Shown one piece after another: positions 50,797 to 60,807 of a DNA stretch of 64,000 bases. The stretch comes from Photorhabdus heterorhabditis (GTDB taxonomy: Bacteria; Pseudomonadota; Gammaproteobacteria; Enterobacterales; Enterobacteriaceae): contig NZ_RCWA01000018.1 of NCBI RefSeq assembly GCF_018448905.1, positions 18,796 through 82,795 of the forward strand, read 5' to 3'. Below the pieces are notes generated by a model. The model was not told the DNA's origin, made no database searches, and saw nothing but the letters and a program-made list of their open reading frames with translations. Every line of letters starts with the position of its first letter. Within the stretch, counting starts at the first letter, position 1. The position numbers and the translations under genes were made by a program.

Positions 50797-50830
50797 AAAA
50801 AGAGTTCTGCCATTAAAGCAAAACTCTTTT
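50797..50830 (+). terminator. Terminator after the PhzF-like gene
   Basis: AAAAAGAGTT at 50797-50806 pairs with AACTCTTTT at 50822-50830, ending in TTTTC on the plus strand. Confidence 0.7.
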
Positions 50831-50857
50831 CTTCTGGCTGCCTATGCAGCAGTGAAC
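50830..50857 (-). CRISPR. Solo decayed I-F repeat
   Basis: About 20 of 28 positions agree with the array 1 repeat; the last 8-base handle is degenerate, and the stem has two changes. It is directly preceded (right side) by a leader-like sequence, so it is an array reduced to a single repeat. Confidence 0.8.
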
Positions 50858-51000
50858 ATTAATAATTAATTCTTACCGACTGATTATTAAAGAGCATAGT
50901 TACAAAAAGTGGAAAAAAACCTTCTTATTGGCAGCGGCTAATCCCTTGAATAAATCAATAAGTTATAATTAGCCGCTAAAAAAGGGTCAAAACCAAGGGA
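50858..51000 (-). promoter_or_regulatory. Third CRISPR leader copy, overlapping the csy4 end
   Basis: Shares ACTGATTATTAAAGA(A/G)CATA, AAAAAGTGGAAAAA, AATCAATAAGTTATAATTAG and AAAAAGGGTCAAAA with the other two leaders. The csy4 stop (50987-50989) lies in the shared GGGTCAAAA block. Confidence 0.8.
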
Positions 51001-51541
51001 TAGTAGCTGATGAACTTAATCCATACGAACTAAAAACTCCCGGAGTTGGTTTATCTTCTATTGGTCCTTGTTCGATAAACAATGAAAAGGTTTGTCTTGA
51101 TGACAAACTCTTAAGACGCAAAAAAGGTAAATGAGTACGTTGCTCTTTGCTTATTGGAATACACTGCCGAGCTTGTTCCTCCGTTAACCACCCTTTTTTA
51201 ATCGAACGACGGCGAATCCTATCAACATTGCTTTTTACCTGCACTCGGCTAACACGACGATATCGAGCATCCTTAGGTACCAGCTTGATATCAATCACCT
51301 CAGCATAATCCCGGAGTCCTTTTAACCAAGATAAAGACTGCAAATCATTCAATGCTTCGCTTGAACCGTGAATCCTTAGCGTATCCCCCAGTGTTTTTCT
51401 CGCACAAGGAAAACTGACCCCAATACGCCCGTTACCTACTTGCCCCAAAGCCCGATGCAGTTTAGCAAATAACGCTTCCATAAGGTCTTGCTGGCTAAAT
51501 TCAGGATCAGGAAGAACACGGATTTCAAAGTAATAATCCAT
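50987..51541 (-). CDS. cas6f: Cas6f (Csy4) CRISPR endoribonuclease
   Basis: 184 residues. The catalytic histidine is H29, the same number as in P. aeruginosa Csy4. An Arg-rich helix (RRVSRVQVKSNVDRIRRRSIKKG in two pieces around 96-116) is the RNA-binding helix. It cuts the repeat RNA at the foot of the hairpin and stays bound to the crRNA 3' end. It lies 9 bases after csy3; its last codons overlap a leader-like sequence. Confidence 0.96.
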   Translation of the reverse strand: MDYYFEIRVLPDPEFSQQDLMEALFAKLHRALGQVGNGRIGVSFPCARKTLGDTLRIHGSSEALNDLQSLSWLKGLRDYAEVIDIKLVPKDARYRRVSRVQVKSNVDRIRRRSIKKGWLTEEQARQCIPISKEQRTHLPFLRLKSLSSRQTFSLFIEQGPIEDKPTPGVFSSYGLSSSATIPWF

Positions 51542-51550
51542 TTGATCCCC

Positions 51551-52564
51551 TTATTCACCTTTTTCACCGAAAACACCACCTCGGATTAAAATCGCCATAA
51601 CATAGTGTTGTTGCTCTACTTCTTCTGGTGCTTTTCCTTTGACAACCCAGTTATCCAACAACGTATAAAAATCCATTTTTGCTTTAGGCTGACGATAAGC
51701 TTTACCGCGACTGGTTACAGAACCATAGGGTTCAACAGCAATTGGGCCAAGCCCTAGTTCAAATGCATCTGGATACCAAGTATCAATAGTGCGAAGCGCA
51801 TTACCCACTTTCTGCGAATGTAATGCAGCAATTCCATTCACCTGATACAGCACTTTGCTTTTTTTACTGTTACTGTCGAGAACCAACTCTTGAGAAGGGA
51901 AAATTTCCTGCCCATGACCCAAACGAACAAAAGCCTCAACGTTGAAGAATGTCGATCCGTTACCGGATAACCCTTCCTCAATTTCAGCAGCCAGTTCAGC
52001 TAAATCACTTTCCACCTGACTAAATTCACGTAAACTGTAATCTTCGCTGTTAAACTCCCACCATTTGCTACCCTTACCCTTTACACGAACTTTAATTTCT
52101 TCGGCACCAACCCGGTTACGCCATAAAAACCGGCCATTAGCCAGGTTTTCTGCATAACGTGCTGCGAGAGTTTTGAAGCCATGTTCAGCGATATAGCGGT
52201 TGATTATGTTTGCTAGTGCAACCTGATAATCCTGATCATTACATACTGATGGTGTGGAAAGATTGCCTAAGACCCGTAATGTGAAACTGACTTTTAAGGT
52301 ATCAAAATCAAAAGGCAATGCAGCAACATCAACACGTTGTAGGTTTGCTTTTTGAATCTCCGCATCCAATTTGGCCGGATCGCTAGTTAAAGCGTTTTTC
52401 AAGCGGTTAGAAATCGTCCCTCGGACAGCTTTTTCCTGAATAGCAATAGGTTGCCATTCACCGTCAATTTGTTTCCAGTTTCCAGCAAACATTAAAGCAT
52501 CAGAATTAGACAGTTTACGTTCAAACGCCAGTACAGAAGCTGTTTTAATAGTTGATTTAGACAT
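51551..52564 (-). CDS. csy3: Csy3 (Cas7f) backbone subunit
   Basis: 337 residues, standard Cas7f length. [20 protein letters not shown] at the start, then [15 protein letters not shown], and the C-terminal [16 protein letters not shown] are family features. Six copies line the crRNA in the I-F Cascade. AAGGATAT upstream. Between csy2 (23 bases) and csy4. Confidence 0.96.
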   Translation of the reverse strand: MSKSTIKTASVLAFERKLSNSDALMFAGNWKQIDGEWQPIAIQEKAVRGTISNRLKNALTSDPAKLDAEIQKANLQRVDVAALPFDFDTLKVSFTLRVLGNLSTPSVCNDQDYQVALANIINRYIAEHGFKTLAARYAENLANGRFLWRNRVGAEEIKVRVKGKGSKWWEFNSEDYSLREFSQVESDLAELAAEIEEGLSGNGSTFFNVEAFVRLGHGQEIFPSQELVLDSNSKKSKVLYQVNGIAALHSQKVGNALRTIDTWYPDAFELGLGPIAVEPYGSVTSRGKAYRQPKAKMDFYTLLDNWVVKGKAPEEVEQQHYVMAILIRGGVFGEKGE

Positions 52565-52587
52565 GTAGATATCCTTCTTTAAATTAA

Positions 52588-53550
52588 TCAGTCGATTATT
52601 CTTACTTTCTTATTGGGTTTGGATTGACGGGCAACAGTCTGTTGATTACCACACCTGTAGACACCCTCTTGATAGTCATAACACCAGAGTAACTGGCGAA
52701 TATCGTTAATACGGTGCGGGCTTTTCCATTCACCTACCCCGTAGATTGCTTCAACAAAACAAAATGGCGTATTAGGATCACGGGTTTTATCTACTTTCCC
52801 GGCGGGATATAGCGGCGATATTGCCTGATAACCTGTCATCAAAGGAACTAAATACCCAGAATCCGGTTTTGGAACATATTCCCAATATGCCGGATCACCA
52901 ATTTCAGGTTGTTTATCATCCTGAGTAGGAATAGCCCGCATTTTAATAGTAGAAAAATCAAGCCAAGCATCAATCATTTCTACCTGAGGATTATCCCGTT
53001 TTAATTCTTTGTAGTGTTTAGCTAACAATTCAGAGCGATCTAACAAGGCAAACCCCGGCAATAAACGCCGCATTAACTTACGGGTTTCTTGTCCTTCTTG
53101 CGGAAAAGCAATAACATCCACTTTAGCAATTTCAGTGATAGTACCGCCTGCTAACCTCTGAGTTGGACATATTTCTAGTAAATATTGTTCCAATTCTTTA
53201 GCCTCTGTATCACCAGCAACTTCACCAGAACATTCTATTAATAAAGAAACCGTCATATGCATTCGGCCTTCTTCATTAAATGAAGCGGTCTTTTCTTCTC
53301 TGGTTAATGGATTACGAGTTAAAGCAAAGACTTTATCCCTAATCGGATCAGACTGATGAGCGTGCAATTGGTGGTTATGACAAATAACGCCACAATTTTC
53401 CAATATTAAATTGTGACTTTGTTGTAACTTACGTGAAAGCGCATGAGTAAAGCCAAGAAAGTGAGTGATTGCCGGAAAACCATAGGTTAAGCCAGTAATC
53501 GCATTAGCATTCTCTACTCGAATGTGACGTAAAACAATTAAATAGCTCAT
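52588..53550 (-). CDS. csy2: Csy2 (Cas5f)
   Basis: 320 residues. [31 protein letters not shown] is the Csy2 start and binds the 5' handle with Csy1. The start overlaps the csy1 stop as ATGA. Confidence 0.95.
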   Translation of the reverse strand: MSYLIVLRHIRVENANAITGLTYGFPAITHFLGFTHALSRKLQQSHNLILENCGVICHNHQLHAHQSDPIRDKVFALTRNPLTREEKTASFNEEGRMHMTVSLLIECSGEVAGDTEAKELEQYLLEICPTQRLAGGTITEIAKVDVIAFPQEGQETRKLMRRLLPGFALLDRSELLAKHYKELKRDNPQVEMIDAWLDFSTIKMRAIPTQDDKQPEIGDPAYWEYVPKPDSGYLVPLMTGYQAISPLYPAGKVDKTRDPNTPFCFVEAIYGVGEWKSPHRINDIRQLLWCYDYQEGVYRCGNQQTVARQSKPNKKVRIID

Positions 53551-54890
53551 AACGGTACCTCTGGCAATTCATCCTCAAATTCACGTAGGCGTTTTTTAAA
53601 CACAGAGGCCCACTCATTACGTTCAGTCAATCCAAATTCTAACCGTTCATGACGCAATTCGTTGTTCAACCAAAGACCAAAATCGTCAGCAATTTCTTTT
53701 TTCCAGTCTCCACCTTCACGTTCAAATTTGAATATTTCATCCTGTTGACAACGATAGGGATCAAGCCAAAGCTGCTGAGAACGTTTTAATTTACAATTCG
53801 CACTCCAACCTTTAAATTCAACCTGATCCTGTACACTAGCGACATAGTTAAATAAAATATCAATAATTTCATCAATATATGCCTGACGATCCTGTCGAAT
53901 TTCTTCCGTACGTTTTTGTGCACGAAATAGATATTGTCGCATCAATCTGACAGTACGATAAGATAACCGAACAAACTGACTACGCTGTTCAAAAATGGAT
54001 CTGTGCCGTTCCGGCAGCTTGATATTACTTTGCCAGTTAGGAGCAGAACAAGATAAAAGCCAAGCTCGTCCACCTCGTACGCTATTAAGGTAAGAAATAT
54101 TCTGCGGCTTAGTTCCACCTATATTCTGCACAGCCGTATTGGGATAAATTACTCTAGTTTCAGGATGCCAACGTTCTTCTTTCTTTGCCTTATTAATTTC
54201 TTTCGATGATTCACCAAAACGGGCTTCAGCGATACGCTGATACATCGCATGAGCCAGAGATGACGAAAATAATGGACTTAATAAATGATACTCACCACTC
54301 TTATTATTTATCGGGAAATAAAGTTGCTTTGCCAGCTTATGTGAGGAAAGCGTTTCATCTGATAGAGCTTGCCGGAACCCATTCACCCAACGTTCAAGTT
54401 GCCGTTCATTTTCCGCCAATTCAGCTAATGCTGAATAATCTCCCCGATTTAAACACGCCACCAATGAATCTTCTTGGTATTCTGTTTGCAATAATTTTGC
54501 AACATCAAGCGCAGCAGCATTACCAACTGAATCGATTACAGGTTTATACAAAGTTGCAGTAGAAAGATATTTAATATTTTCGGTTGTATTTGATGATGTC
54601 GCAAAAATACTGCTACCTCTGGCATCACTATGAGTAAATTTCAGAGCATGTGTCACTAAACTGATTTGCTTTGCCCTGTTAGCGGCATCATCTAACCAAT
54701 TCCTGACTTCATAATGTTCTTCCAACGCTTTACGTTGTTCAGCGATCTCTTGCTGAACCAGTGTGATATCCTCCGAAGATGTTAACTTTGCCAGTCTCTT
54801 TTCCGCCTCTTTATCAAAAGCCTCCAGCTTTGGCTGTTTACGGCTTCCAATATAATCAGTAATAAATCGACTCAACCCATTTTCATTCAT
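53547..54890 (-). CDS. csy1: Csy1 (Cas8f)
   Basis: 447 residues from the ATG at 54888-54890, which has AAGAGG upstream; the frame continues to a TTG at 54920. [30 protein letters not shown] and the [13 protein letters not shown] block are Csy1 signatures. It holds the crRNA 5' end and reads the CC PAM. Set apart from cas3 by an unusual 443-base gap, which implies its own promoter or a processed leader. Confidence 0.95.
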   Translation of the reverse strand: MNENGLSRFITDYIGSRKQPKLEAFDKEAEKRLAKLTSSEDITLVQQEIAEQRKALEEHYEVRNWLDDAANRAKQISLVTHALKFTHSDARGSSIFATSSNTTENIKYLSTATLYKPVIDSVGNAAALDVAKLLQTEYQEDSLVACLNRGDYSALAELAENERQLERWVNGFRQALSDETLSSHKLAKQLYFPINNKSGEYHLLSPLFSSSLAHAMYQRIAEARFGESSKEINKAKKEERWHPETRVIYPNTAVQNIGGTKPQNISYLNSVRGGRAWLLSCSAPNWQSNIKLPERHRSIFEQRSQFVRLSYRTVRLMRQYLFRAQKRTEEIRQDRQAYIDEIIDILFNYVASVQDQVEFKGWSANCKLKRSQQLWLDPYRCQQDEIFKFEREGGDWKKEIADDFGLWLNNELRHERLEFGLTERNEWASVFKKRLREFEDELPEVPL

Positions 54891-54938
54891 AGCCTCTAGC
54901 CTCTTATTCCACCTTATCAATAATGACCATTAGAATGC

Positions 54939-54965
54939 GCTATCTCTCTAAAACAGAGAGATAGC
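54939..54965. other. Perfect 11-bp hairpin in the csy1 leader
   Basis: GCTATCTCTCT at 54939-54949 pairs exactly with AGAGAGATAGC at 54955-54965 around AAAAC. It lies 49 bases before the csy1 start. No T-run follows on the minus strand. It could be an attenuator or an RNA-stability element in the leader. Confidence 0.6.
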
Positions 54966-54991
54966 ACTACGCTTATTAGTCAATCAGTCTA

Positions 54992-55165
54992 CTAGTTAGC
55001 AGAACTTTGACTGATAGTAACAGATACTGTGATTACTTTTTGGCCCTGAACAACACTTGACTCCCTATGGAAATCAGTCACGGAAGGCAAATATATGAGT
55101 AGCATGATAACCATACTCAGCAGATTTCCTGCCTTCCCTTGTTTTTTACCAGACTTTCTTTTCAT
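54992..55165 (-). CDS. Possible small membrane protein in the cas3-csy1 gap
   Basis: 57 residues from the ATG at 55163-55165, with GGAAAATAGCG before it, a modest ribosome site. Basic N terminus (KRKSGKKQGKAG), one hydrophobic helix (NLLSMVIMLLIYLPSV), then a Ser/Thr/Val-rich tail. No match recalled among Cas proteins or toxins. It lies between cas3 and csy1 in the same direction, where other I-F loci I know have no gene. It may be a real accessory gene or chance; its hydrophobic segment and ribosome site favour neither strongly. Confidence 0.35.
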   Translation of the reverse strand: MKRKSGKKQGKAGNLLSMVIMLLIYLPSVTDFHRESSVVQGQKVITVSVTISQSSAN

Positions 55166-55295
55166 CGCTATTTTCCAAATGTGTAACTTACAACCACATC
55201 TTACTTGCAGCCACGACAAAAATCAACCTATGTACTTTTATCTTTAAAAAATATCTGTAGAACTTAGTTTCTTAAATATTTAGAATATGCATACT

Positions 55296-55355
55296 ACTGC
55301 TCAAGTAGCTTAGAAATATGTTCTTTTCTCCTTAAATAAACTGCCGTACAGGCAG
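55296..55355 (+). repeat. Two I-F repeat fragments in antisense orientation
   Basis: 55296-55316 (ACTGC-TCAA-GTAGCTTAGAAA) matches the repeat with a shortened loop and an intact CTTAGAAA handle. 55340-55355 (ACTGCCGTACAGGCAG) is an exact 16-base match to the array 2 repeat core, with a Csy4-type stem. Both read on the plus strand, against the cas genes. Together they look like a mini-array with a 19- to 23-base spacer. The second hairpin also lies directly after the cas3 stop on the minus strand. Confidence 0.75.
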
Positions 55356-55363
55356 TGGTGCCT

Positions 55364-58300
55364 TCAACTGGGGGCACCAAATACCCCTAAAAATGGGTGA
55401 TAACACCATACTTCTCCGTCATCTTTTTTCCTGAGGCAAATCTCACCAAAGCGTTGGCTGATATCTTTTAGTTCCATCTCATGGGTATCAGCTAGGCCCT
55501 GGTAAATTGTCTCAGTATCAAGTTCAATCCAAATATTTACACCCGACGCAAACGATAACGTCTGCACATCCTTAAACTCACCATCGTCTTTTATCCCAGC
55601 AGGACCACTGTCTGGGGCCATAAATTTCGCCTTTCCACCCTCTTCTTCAAGCCACAGATAATACAATTGATCGGATTTATAACCAATTTCAGGCTTACGA
55701 AATGGCTTATGACGTTGGAGTTCCGCACACCACGAGGCTTGTTTACGCCACCAAAGAGCTGAGCAGTAACCGTGTTTATTATCAGAGCCACCTTGAAGCT
55801 CTTCCCATAAACGTTGATGCTCAAGATCAACCAAATTTTCAAAAGGTGAACTATCTCCAGCATTATCGCGTTCCTTTATTCTTGGCAATGCACTAATTAG
55901 CTCATATTGATAAGGCTCCAGTAATTTATGTAAATCATGACTGGCAAGGCGATAATTTGTTGACTCAAACCCTGGGCGACAATAAACCGGATGTTCTAAA
56001 TTAGTCGCTTTAAGTGCTTTATAGTTTTTCGCCAAAATATGCAAATTGGGAATTCGTGGCTCTTTTTGCCGATGACGTTGAATACGTCCAGCAAGTTGTA
56101 TTAACGAACGCATTGAACTCGGTTCAGCGATACTCCAATCATAATCATGATCCCTGCCAACTTCAGCTACAGATGTGGCGAGTACGACAAAAATATGATG
56201 CTTTTCTGGCATCTCCTCTAATGCCTTACGGATTTCTGCCACCTGCCACAACGATTCTTCATCGTATCTTGTTAACGTTGAATCCAACCGATGTTCAAGA
56301 TGAGAACGTATCGCCAAAGGATGCTGGCTGTGATAGACACAATAATGGATACGTACATTTTTAGGGGATGGTACCTGTAATAACCGCTGTGCAACAGCAA
56401 CCAATGGATCAATATTTGCCATACGGATTAAACCAATAGAGACGGTTTTACCCGATGAATGAGTTTGATAATACTCCTCACGCAACTTCAATATAGAGTG
56501 ATGCATCACTTCGGCGATAGTATTAATAACATCATTAACTTCACAACTTTCAGAAATAACCGGTACAAGTTCAGCTTTACGCAATGGCACTATTTTTTTA
56601 AGCCTACCAATACGCTTATTAACGAAAATATTATGCTGTTCCTGAAACTGATATGCATCGACCACATCCTGTTGCGTTGTTTCATATTCATCAAACCAAG
56701 CACAACAGATATTCATCGGGGCATTGGGTTGACCACATGCTAATTGATAATCTTGGCGTCCGGCACGATAAGCATTGAACAATGCCTGAATCAACGCAGG
56801 CGGTAATGTGGCAGATGAAAGCAATACCCGCGAACCTAATAACCCTGCCCAGTTAACTAACCTACATAAAGCCGACAAATCGTTAATATCAAAATCATCT
56901 GGCTCATCCAACACCAAATCAGAAGTGAGTAACCTCAACATAGGTGCAATTTGCTTTCCACCACGAATACCTTCAGTAGCCGGAATTAAATGGTCGATGG
57001 TCGCCACCAGTACAGGGGCGCTAAGTAGTTCGTTAAGTTTATTATTTTTTTTGTTTAACTTATTTTTTTCTTTAAACTTATCTTTGCATAACCATTTCCC
57101 CAAGTAACCACCATCTAAACTACCGTCATAACTGACATATTGATGCTCCGCAAATAACTCTTCCGCAGATATACTACCCACATCAGGCTCAAGTGCCTTT
57201 TGACGAAATTGATGTAACTCCTTCACTGCCTGCGAACCAATCAGTACCGCTAAATCATCTTCTTCTAAATGCAGTCTTTTACGTAATGCATCACCGGTTT
57301 GTAACGTTAACGTTCTTAACCCTAAAGCGATAGAAAAACGGCATCCTTGTTTTTCATCAGCTAATCCATACATGATGCGCGCATTAGCGAAAGTTTTGCC
57401 ACAACCAGTAGAAGCCATATTAATGCCAAAAAAGCCCTGTTCTGCTGAACGCTCACGTAAAGCACATGCAACATCGAACGCCTGATCCTGCCAACGATAT
57501 TTTTCATCTTTGCTGCGTTGTTTAAATCCTTTATGCCGGGTAATCGCAGGTAGCGTTTTACGAATATGTGGCAAACTTCTCCCTAGTAATAAAGCATTTT
57601 GCCCAACGCCAATGTTATGTTCATCTAACCGTTGTTTACACTTACCGGTGGTTCTGTCGGTATTAGCAAATACGCCATAATTAATATCCTGCCAACCCAA
57701 AGTTGCTGGCAATGATGAATAATGATGATCGGCCAGCATTAAAACCAGTCGAGACATATGACTGGTGAAACGCTGATTCAGATTGCCATATTGCAATAAT
57801 GACGTTGATTGCAGCGCTCTTTGCGCAAATTTTTGTGCTTTCTGACGCCAAGTCTGACTACGGATAGGTGTACCATTTGGGAATGTCCAGACATCACACT
57901 TATCCTGATCACTCCAGTCCTCATTATCCATATTGACAGAGTTCCACGACGGTTCTAAATGGTTAATCAGCCAACTATCAATATCTTTTAATTGTGGTCT
58001 GAGTACATATCGATCGTCATAACTAGGATAAACAGGAAGACGATGATGAGAGAGAATTAGCCAAGCGACGGTGGTTGCCAATGGCGGTAAGTTAACAAAA
58101 GGTTTTTCATAAGAGTCAATACCATCCTTAACCAAACGGGAAAGTACTTTATCCTCATCATCAGACTCAATCTGACTCAATGAGGTCAGCCATTCTTTAT
58201 CATCTTGCTTATCCACAAATGCCCGAAATAAACGCAAAGATACCCATTCATGTCGGTATGGTTGGAACCGCCCATCTCCTTGTAAACCTTGCTGAAACAA

Positions 58301-58690
58301 TACATTTGCTTTACCAAAATCATGGAATAGCCCGGCAATCGCTGCCAATAAGCTGATAGCTTCAACACTGTGCCAATGATTTTCATCCTGACTTTTTAGT
58401 ACATCACGCTGTGTTGTATTAGTCGGTACAACGCCCTGGAGATTAAAACGCCGCAAGTTTCCAACTATCCATAACAATTCAGTTTGGCTGCCACTTTTTA
58501 TCCAATGGCAGGAAACTGCGGTATTACGTCGCGCGGTTTTACGTAATAGCTTACGTAAAGTATTTAAACCTTCCAGTGTGATAGCCGTTTGCCAGGTTCG
58601 ATCACCTTTTCGTTCAGCAAATTGATCCAAAATTCGACGGGTTTCTGTTAACGCTCGTTTATTACACTGGGAAACTAAGAGAATATTCAT
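55364..58690 (-). CDS. cas3: Cas2-Cas3 fusion (type I-F nuclease-helicase)
   Basis: 1108 residues. Residues 1-95 are a Cas2-like domain; HD nuclease with H123-D124 (FHDFGK), H215-H216 and D321-H322-H323; SF2 helicase with Walker A 427-434 (STGCGKT), DEPD 595-598, SSATLPP and the motif VI QLAGRIQRH. It unwinds and degrades targets and, with Cas1, acquires spacers. Its start overlaps the cas1 stop (ATGA). A hairpin at the stop (GGTGCC/GGCACC) is followed by the repeat-derived hairpin. Confidence 0.97.
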   Translation of the reverse strand: MNILLVSQCNKRALTETRRILDQFAERKGDRTWQTAITLEGLNTLRKLLRKTARRNTAVSCHWIKSGSQTELLWIVGNLRRFNLQGVVPTNTTQRDVLKSQDENHWHSVEAISLLAAIAGLFHDFGKANVLFQQGLQGDGRFQPYRHEWVSLRLFRAFVDKQDDKEWLTSLSQIESDDEDKVLSRLVKDGIDSYEKPFVNLPPLATTVAWLILSHHRLPVYPSYDDRYVLRPQLKDIDSWLINHLEPSWNSVNMDNEDWSDQDKCDVWTFPNGTPIRSQTWRQKAQKFAQRALQSTSLLQYGNLNQRFTSHMSRLVLMLADHHYSSLPATLGWQDINYGVFANTDRTTGKCKQRLDEHNIGVGQNALLLGRSLPHIRKTLPAITRHKGFKQRSKDEKYRWQDQAFDVACALRERSAEQGFFGINMASTGCGKTFANARIMYGLADEKQGCRFSIALGLRTLTLQTGDALRKRLHLEEDDLAVLIGSQAVKELHQFRQKALEPDVGSISAEELFAEHQYVSYDGSLDGGYLGKWLCKDKFKEKNKLNKKNNKLNELLSAPVLVATIDHLIPATEGIRGGKQIAPMLRLLTSDLVLDEPDDFDINDLSALCRLVNWAGLLGSRVLLSSATLPPALIQALFNAYRAGRQDYQLACGQPNAPMNICCAWFDEYETTQQDVVDAYQFQEQHNIFVNKRIGRLKKIVPLRKAELVPVISESCEVNDVINTIAEVMHHSILKLREEYYQTHSSGKTVSIGLIRMANIDPLVAVAQRLLQVPSPKNVRIHYCVYHSQHPLAIRSHLEHRLDSTLTRYDEESLWQVAEIRKALEEMPEKHHIFVVLATSVAEVGRDHDYDWSIAEPSSMRSLIQLAGRIQRHRQKEPRIPNLHILAKNYKALKATNLEHPVYCRPGFESTNYRLASHDLHKLLEPYQYELISALPRIKERDNAGDSSPFENLVDLEHQRLWEELQGGSDNKHGYCSALWWRKQASWCAELQRHKPFRKPEIGYKSDQLYYLWLEEEGGKAKFMAPDSGPAGIKDDGEFKDVQTLSFASGVNIWIELDTETIYQGLADTHEMELKDISQRFGEICLRKKDDGEVWCYHPFLGVFGAPS

Positions 58691-59667
58691 CGTGCCACCT
58701 GACTCAATTGTTGTGCAGTTGTTTGTAGTGCCTCAATCATGGTGTCCAAAGCATCAGCTTTTTGAAATCCACTGATGCAGCGTTGACGAAATTCCTGTTC
58801 ATCTTCTCCAGCCATTGCCGCAATAAATGCTAGTGGCAATACCAACGCATCTTTAATCAGATCAGCAACATCAAAAACCAAACCACCACGACGGGTTTTA
58901 CCATGTAACACCGCCAGACCATGTGGTAAACCAATGACCCAAGTTGCAACAGCGGCTAATCCGTAGGCCAGATAATTACCATGATCAAGAAAACGGTTTG
59001 CCAAATCGACACCACCGCCGCGTTTTGCCCGGACAAAATCGCCATAACTCACTGTATTTGCCGCCAGTTTGTATAACGCTTTAGTCATCACAGCTTCTTG
59101 TGCCATTAAGTCTTTATTATCACGACAATTTGCAAGATTCTGCTCATAACGTGTAAGTAATGACAATAAACTCTCACGATTAAACATAAAAGAGTTGTCT
59201 CGCAACATTCGACTACTTAGCCAATGTTCACGGATTTGTGCAATGCGAATTTTTTGAAAAGCAATCGCTGCCGCTAATCGTTTTTCGTCATCGAACCAAA
59301 AACTCACCCAATCTTGCAAATATTCAGTAGGACGATATTCACTTTGTGGTGTCAGCCAAGATACATCAACTTCAACCTCATTAGCCGCAAACAGTGGTGA
59401 ACCTCCACCACCACAAAAACCGACCAAAACCCCTGCCTTAGCAAATTCACGCATTGCCGCCTGAGTAATAGAAGTCCCCGTTCCCAACATAATTACCGTG
59501 GTATTTGCAATTGGAATATTCCAATATAGTGATTGTTTTCCCTCATCAGTGACATATTCAACACGGCCACCATTAACTAATATTCTGCAATATTGCAGGT
59601 AATAAATATTAGAGCGTTTGGAATGCAAAATCGTTTTGAGGTCACTTGGAGAAAAGCTGTTATCCAT
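58687..59667 (-). CDS. cas1: Cas1 integrase (type I-F)
   Basis: 326 residues. E191, H255, D266 and D269 are the metal-binding catalytic residues, one number off the P. aeruginosa enzyme. GFCGGGGSPLF is typical of I-F Cas1. It integrates spacers with Cas2-3. First gene of the operon, 151 bases from the old end of array 2. Confidence 0.97.
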   Translation of the reverse strand: MDNSFSPSDLKTILHSKRSNIYYLQYCRILVNGGRVEYVTDEGKQSLYWNIPIANTTVIMLGTGTSITQAAMREFAKAGVLVGFCGGGGSPLFAANEVEVDVSWLTPQSEYRPTEYLQDWVSFWFDDEKRLAAAIAFQKIRIAQIREHWLSSRMLRDNSFMFNRESLLSLLTRYEQNLANCRDNKDLMAQEAVMTKALYKLAANTVSYGDFVRAKRGGGVDLANRFLDHGNYLAYGLAAVATWVIGLPHGLAVLHGKTRRGGLVFDVADLIKDALVLPLAFIAAMAGEDEQEFRQRCISGFQKADALDTMIEALQTTAQQLSQVAR

Positions 59668-59818
59668 AATTAAGAATTACCTGAATAGTTAATTTAACTT
59701 ATGGAAAACATTATGCATAAATTTTATACAAGGTAAAATATCGCACATGCAAATCATAATAATTTACAATTCTTTACCAACCTACAATATAAGGCTTTTA
59801 CCGAACGAGAGTGATTAT
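59668..59818 (-). promoter_or_regulatory. cas operon promoter region
   Basis: 151 AT-rich bases between cas1 and array 2. On the minus strand TATAAAATTTATGCATAAT offers several -10-like hexamers; a clear -35 is not seen. Its AT-richness fits H-NS or CRP control known in enterobacterial I-F loci, but no site can be claimed. Confidence 0.5.
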
Positions 59819-60807
59819 ACTCTCAGCTGCCTGTACGGCAGTGCACTATCACCGTCATTATTCAAACGAGCCACAACTTTTCTAAGCTGCCTGTACGGCA
59901 GTGCACATTTGATGCAGTTCTTCCTTGTGTACTGTAACTTTCTAAGCTGCCTGTACGGCAGTGCACGGAACGTGTGTCACGTGAAACGCTGTGGGGTATT
60001 TCTAAGCTGCCTGTACGGCAGTGCACCGCTTCGGTCAATCATTCAAAATCGAGAATGGTTTCTAAGCTGCCTGTACGGCAGTGCACGTGGAGTCGTTCAT
60101 CACGAGTGAGTTAACTCATTTCTAAGCTGCCTGTACGGCAGTGCACACTCAGACCCTACCGTTTATTCAGATGATCGGTTTCTAAGCTGCCTGTACGGCA
60201 GTGCACTAATGGTATAATTGTTGAAGCTAAAGGTCTATTTTCTAAGCTGCCTGTACGGCAGTGCACTCCTGCAGCTGTGCGGCCAGGTGTTCGCCGGTTT
60301 TCTAAGCTGCCTGTACGGCAGTGCACTTTTAATGTTATACAAAAATAACTTTTCTGATTTTCTAAGCTGCCTGTACGGCAGTGCACATCAAGCTAGAAAT
60401 GGACAAACACCTTGAGCGTTTCTAAGCTGCCTGTACGGCAGTGCACTTTTTGCTGGAGACGCCTTAAGCTCTACGCAATTTCTAAGCTGCCTGTACGGCA
60501 GTGCACACGGCAAGGTCAGGGGCGTTCATTGGTTATCATTTCTAAGCTGCCTGTACGGCAGTGCACACCAATCAAAACAGGATTAGCAAATGCCAGGCGT
60601 TTCTAAGCTGCCTGTACGGCAGTGCACTCACATCGGAATAAAAGAAATTGATCGCCTTTTTTCTAAGCTGCCTGTACGGCAGTGCACTGAAGGCAGTTAT
60701 TCTGACGACCATGTCAGGATTTCTAAGCTGCCTGTACGGCAGTGCACCACAATAGTTAAGTCCAAGTCTGCACTCCGTATTTCTAAGCTGCCTGTACGGC
60801 AGTGCAC
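59819..60807 (-). CRISPR. Type I-F CRISPR array 2, 17 repeats and 16 spacers
   Basis: 28-base repeats that on the minus strand start GTGCACTGCCGTACAGGCAG and end CTTAGAAA; all but the leftmost (three mismatches) are identical. Fifteen spacers are 32 bases; the one at 60567-60599 is 33. Leader at the right. It is the array nearest cas1. Confidence 0.98.

Noticed and set aside
54891-54920. TTG start for csy1
   Set aside because: The ATG at 54890 has AAGAGG and gives the usual N terminus.
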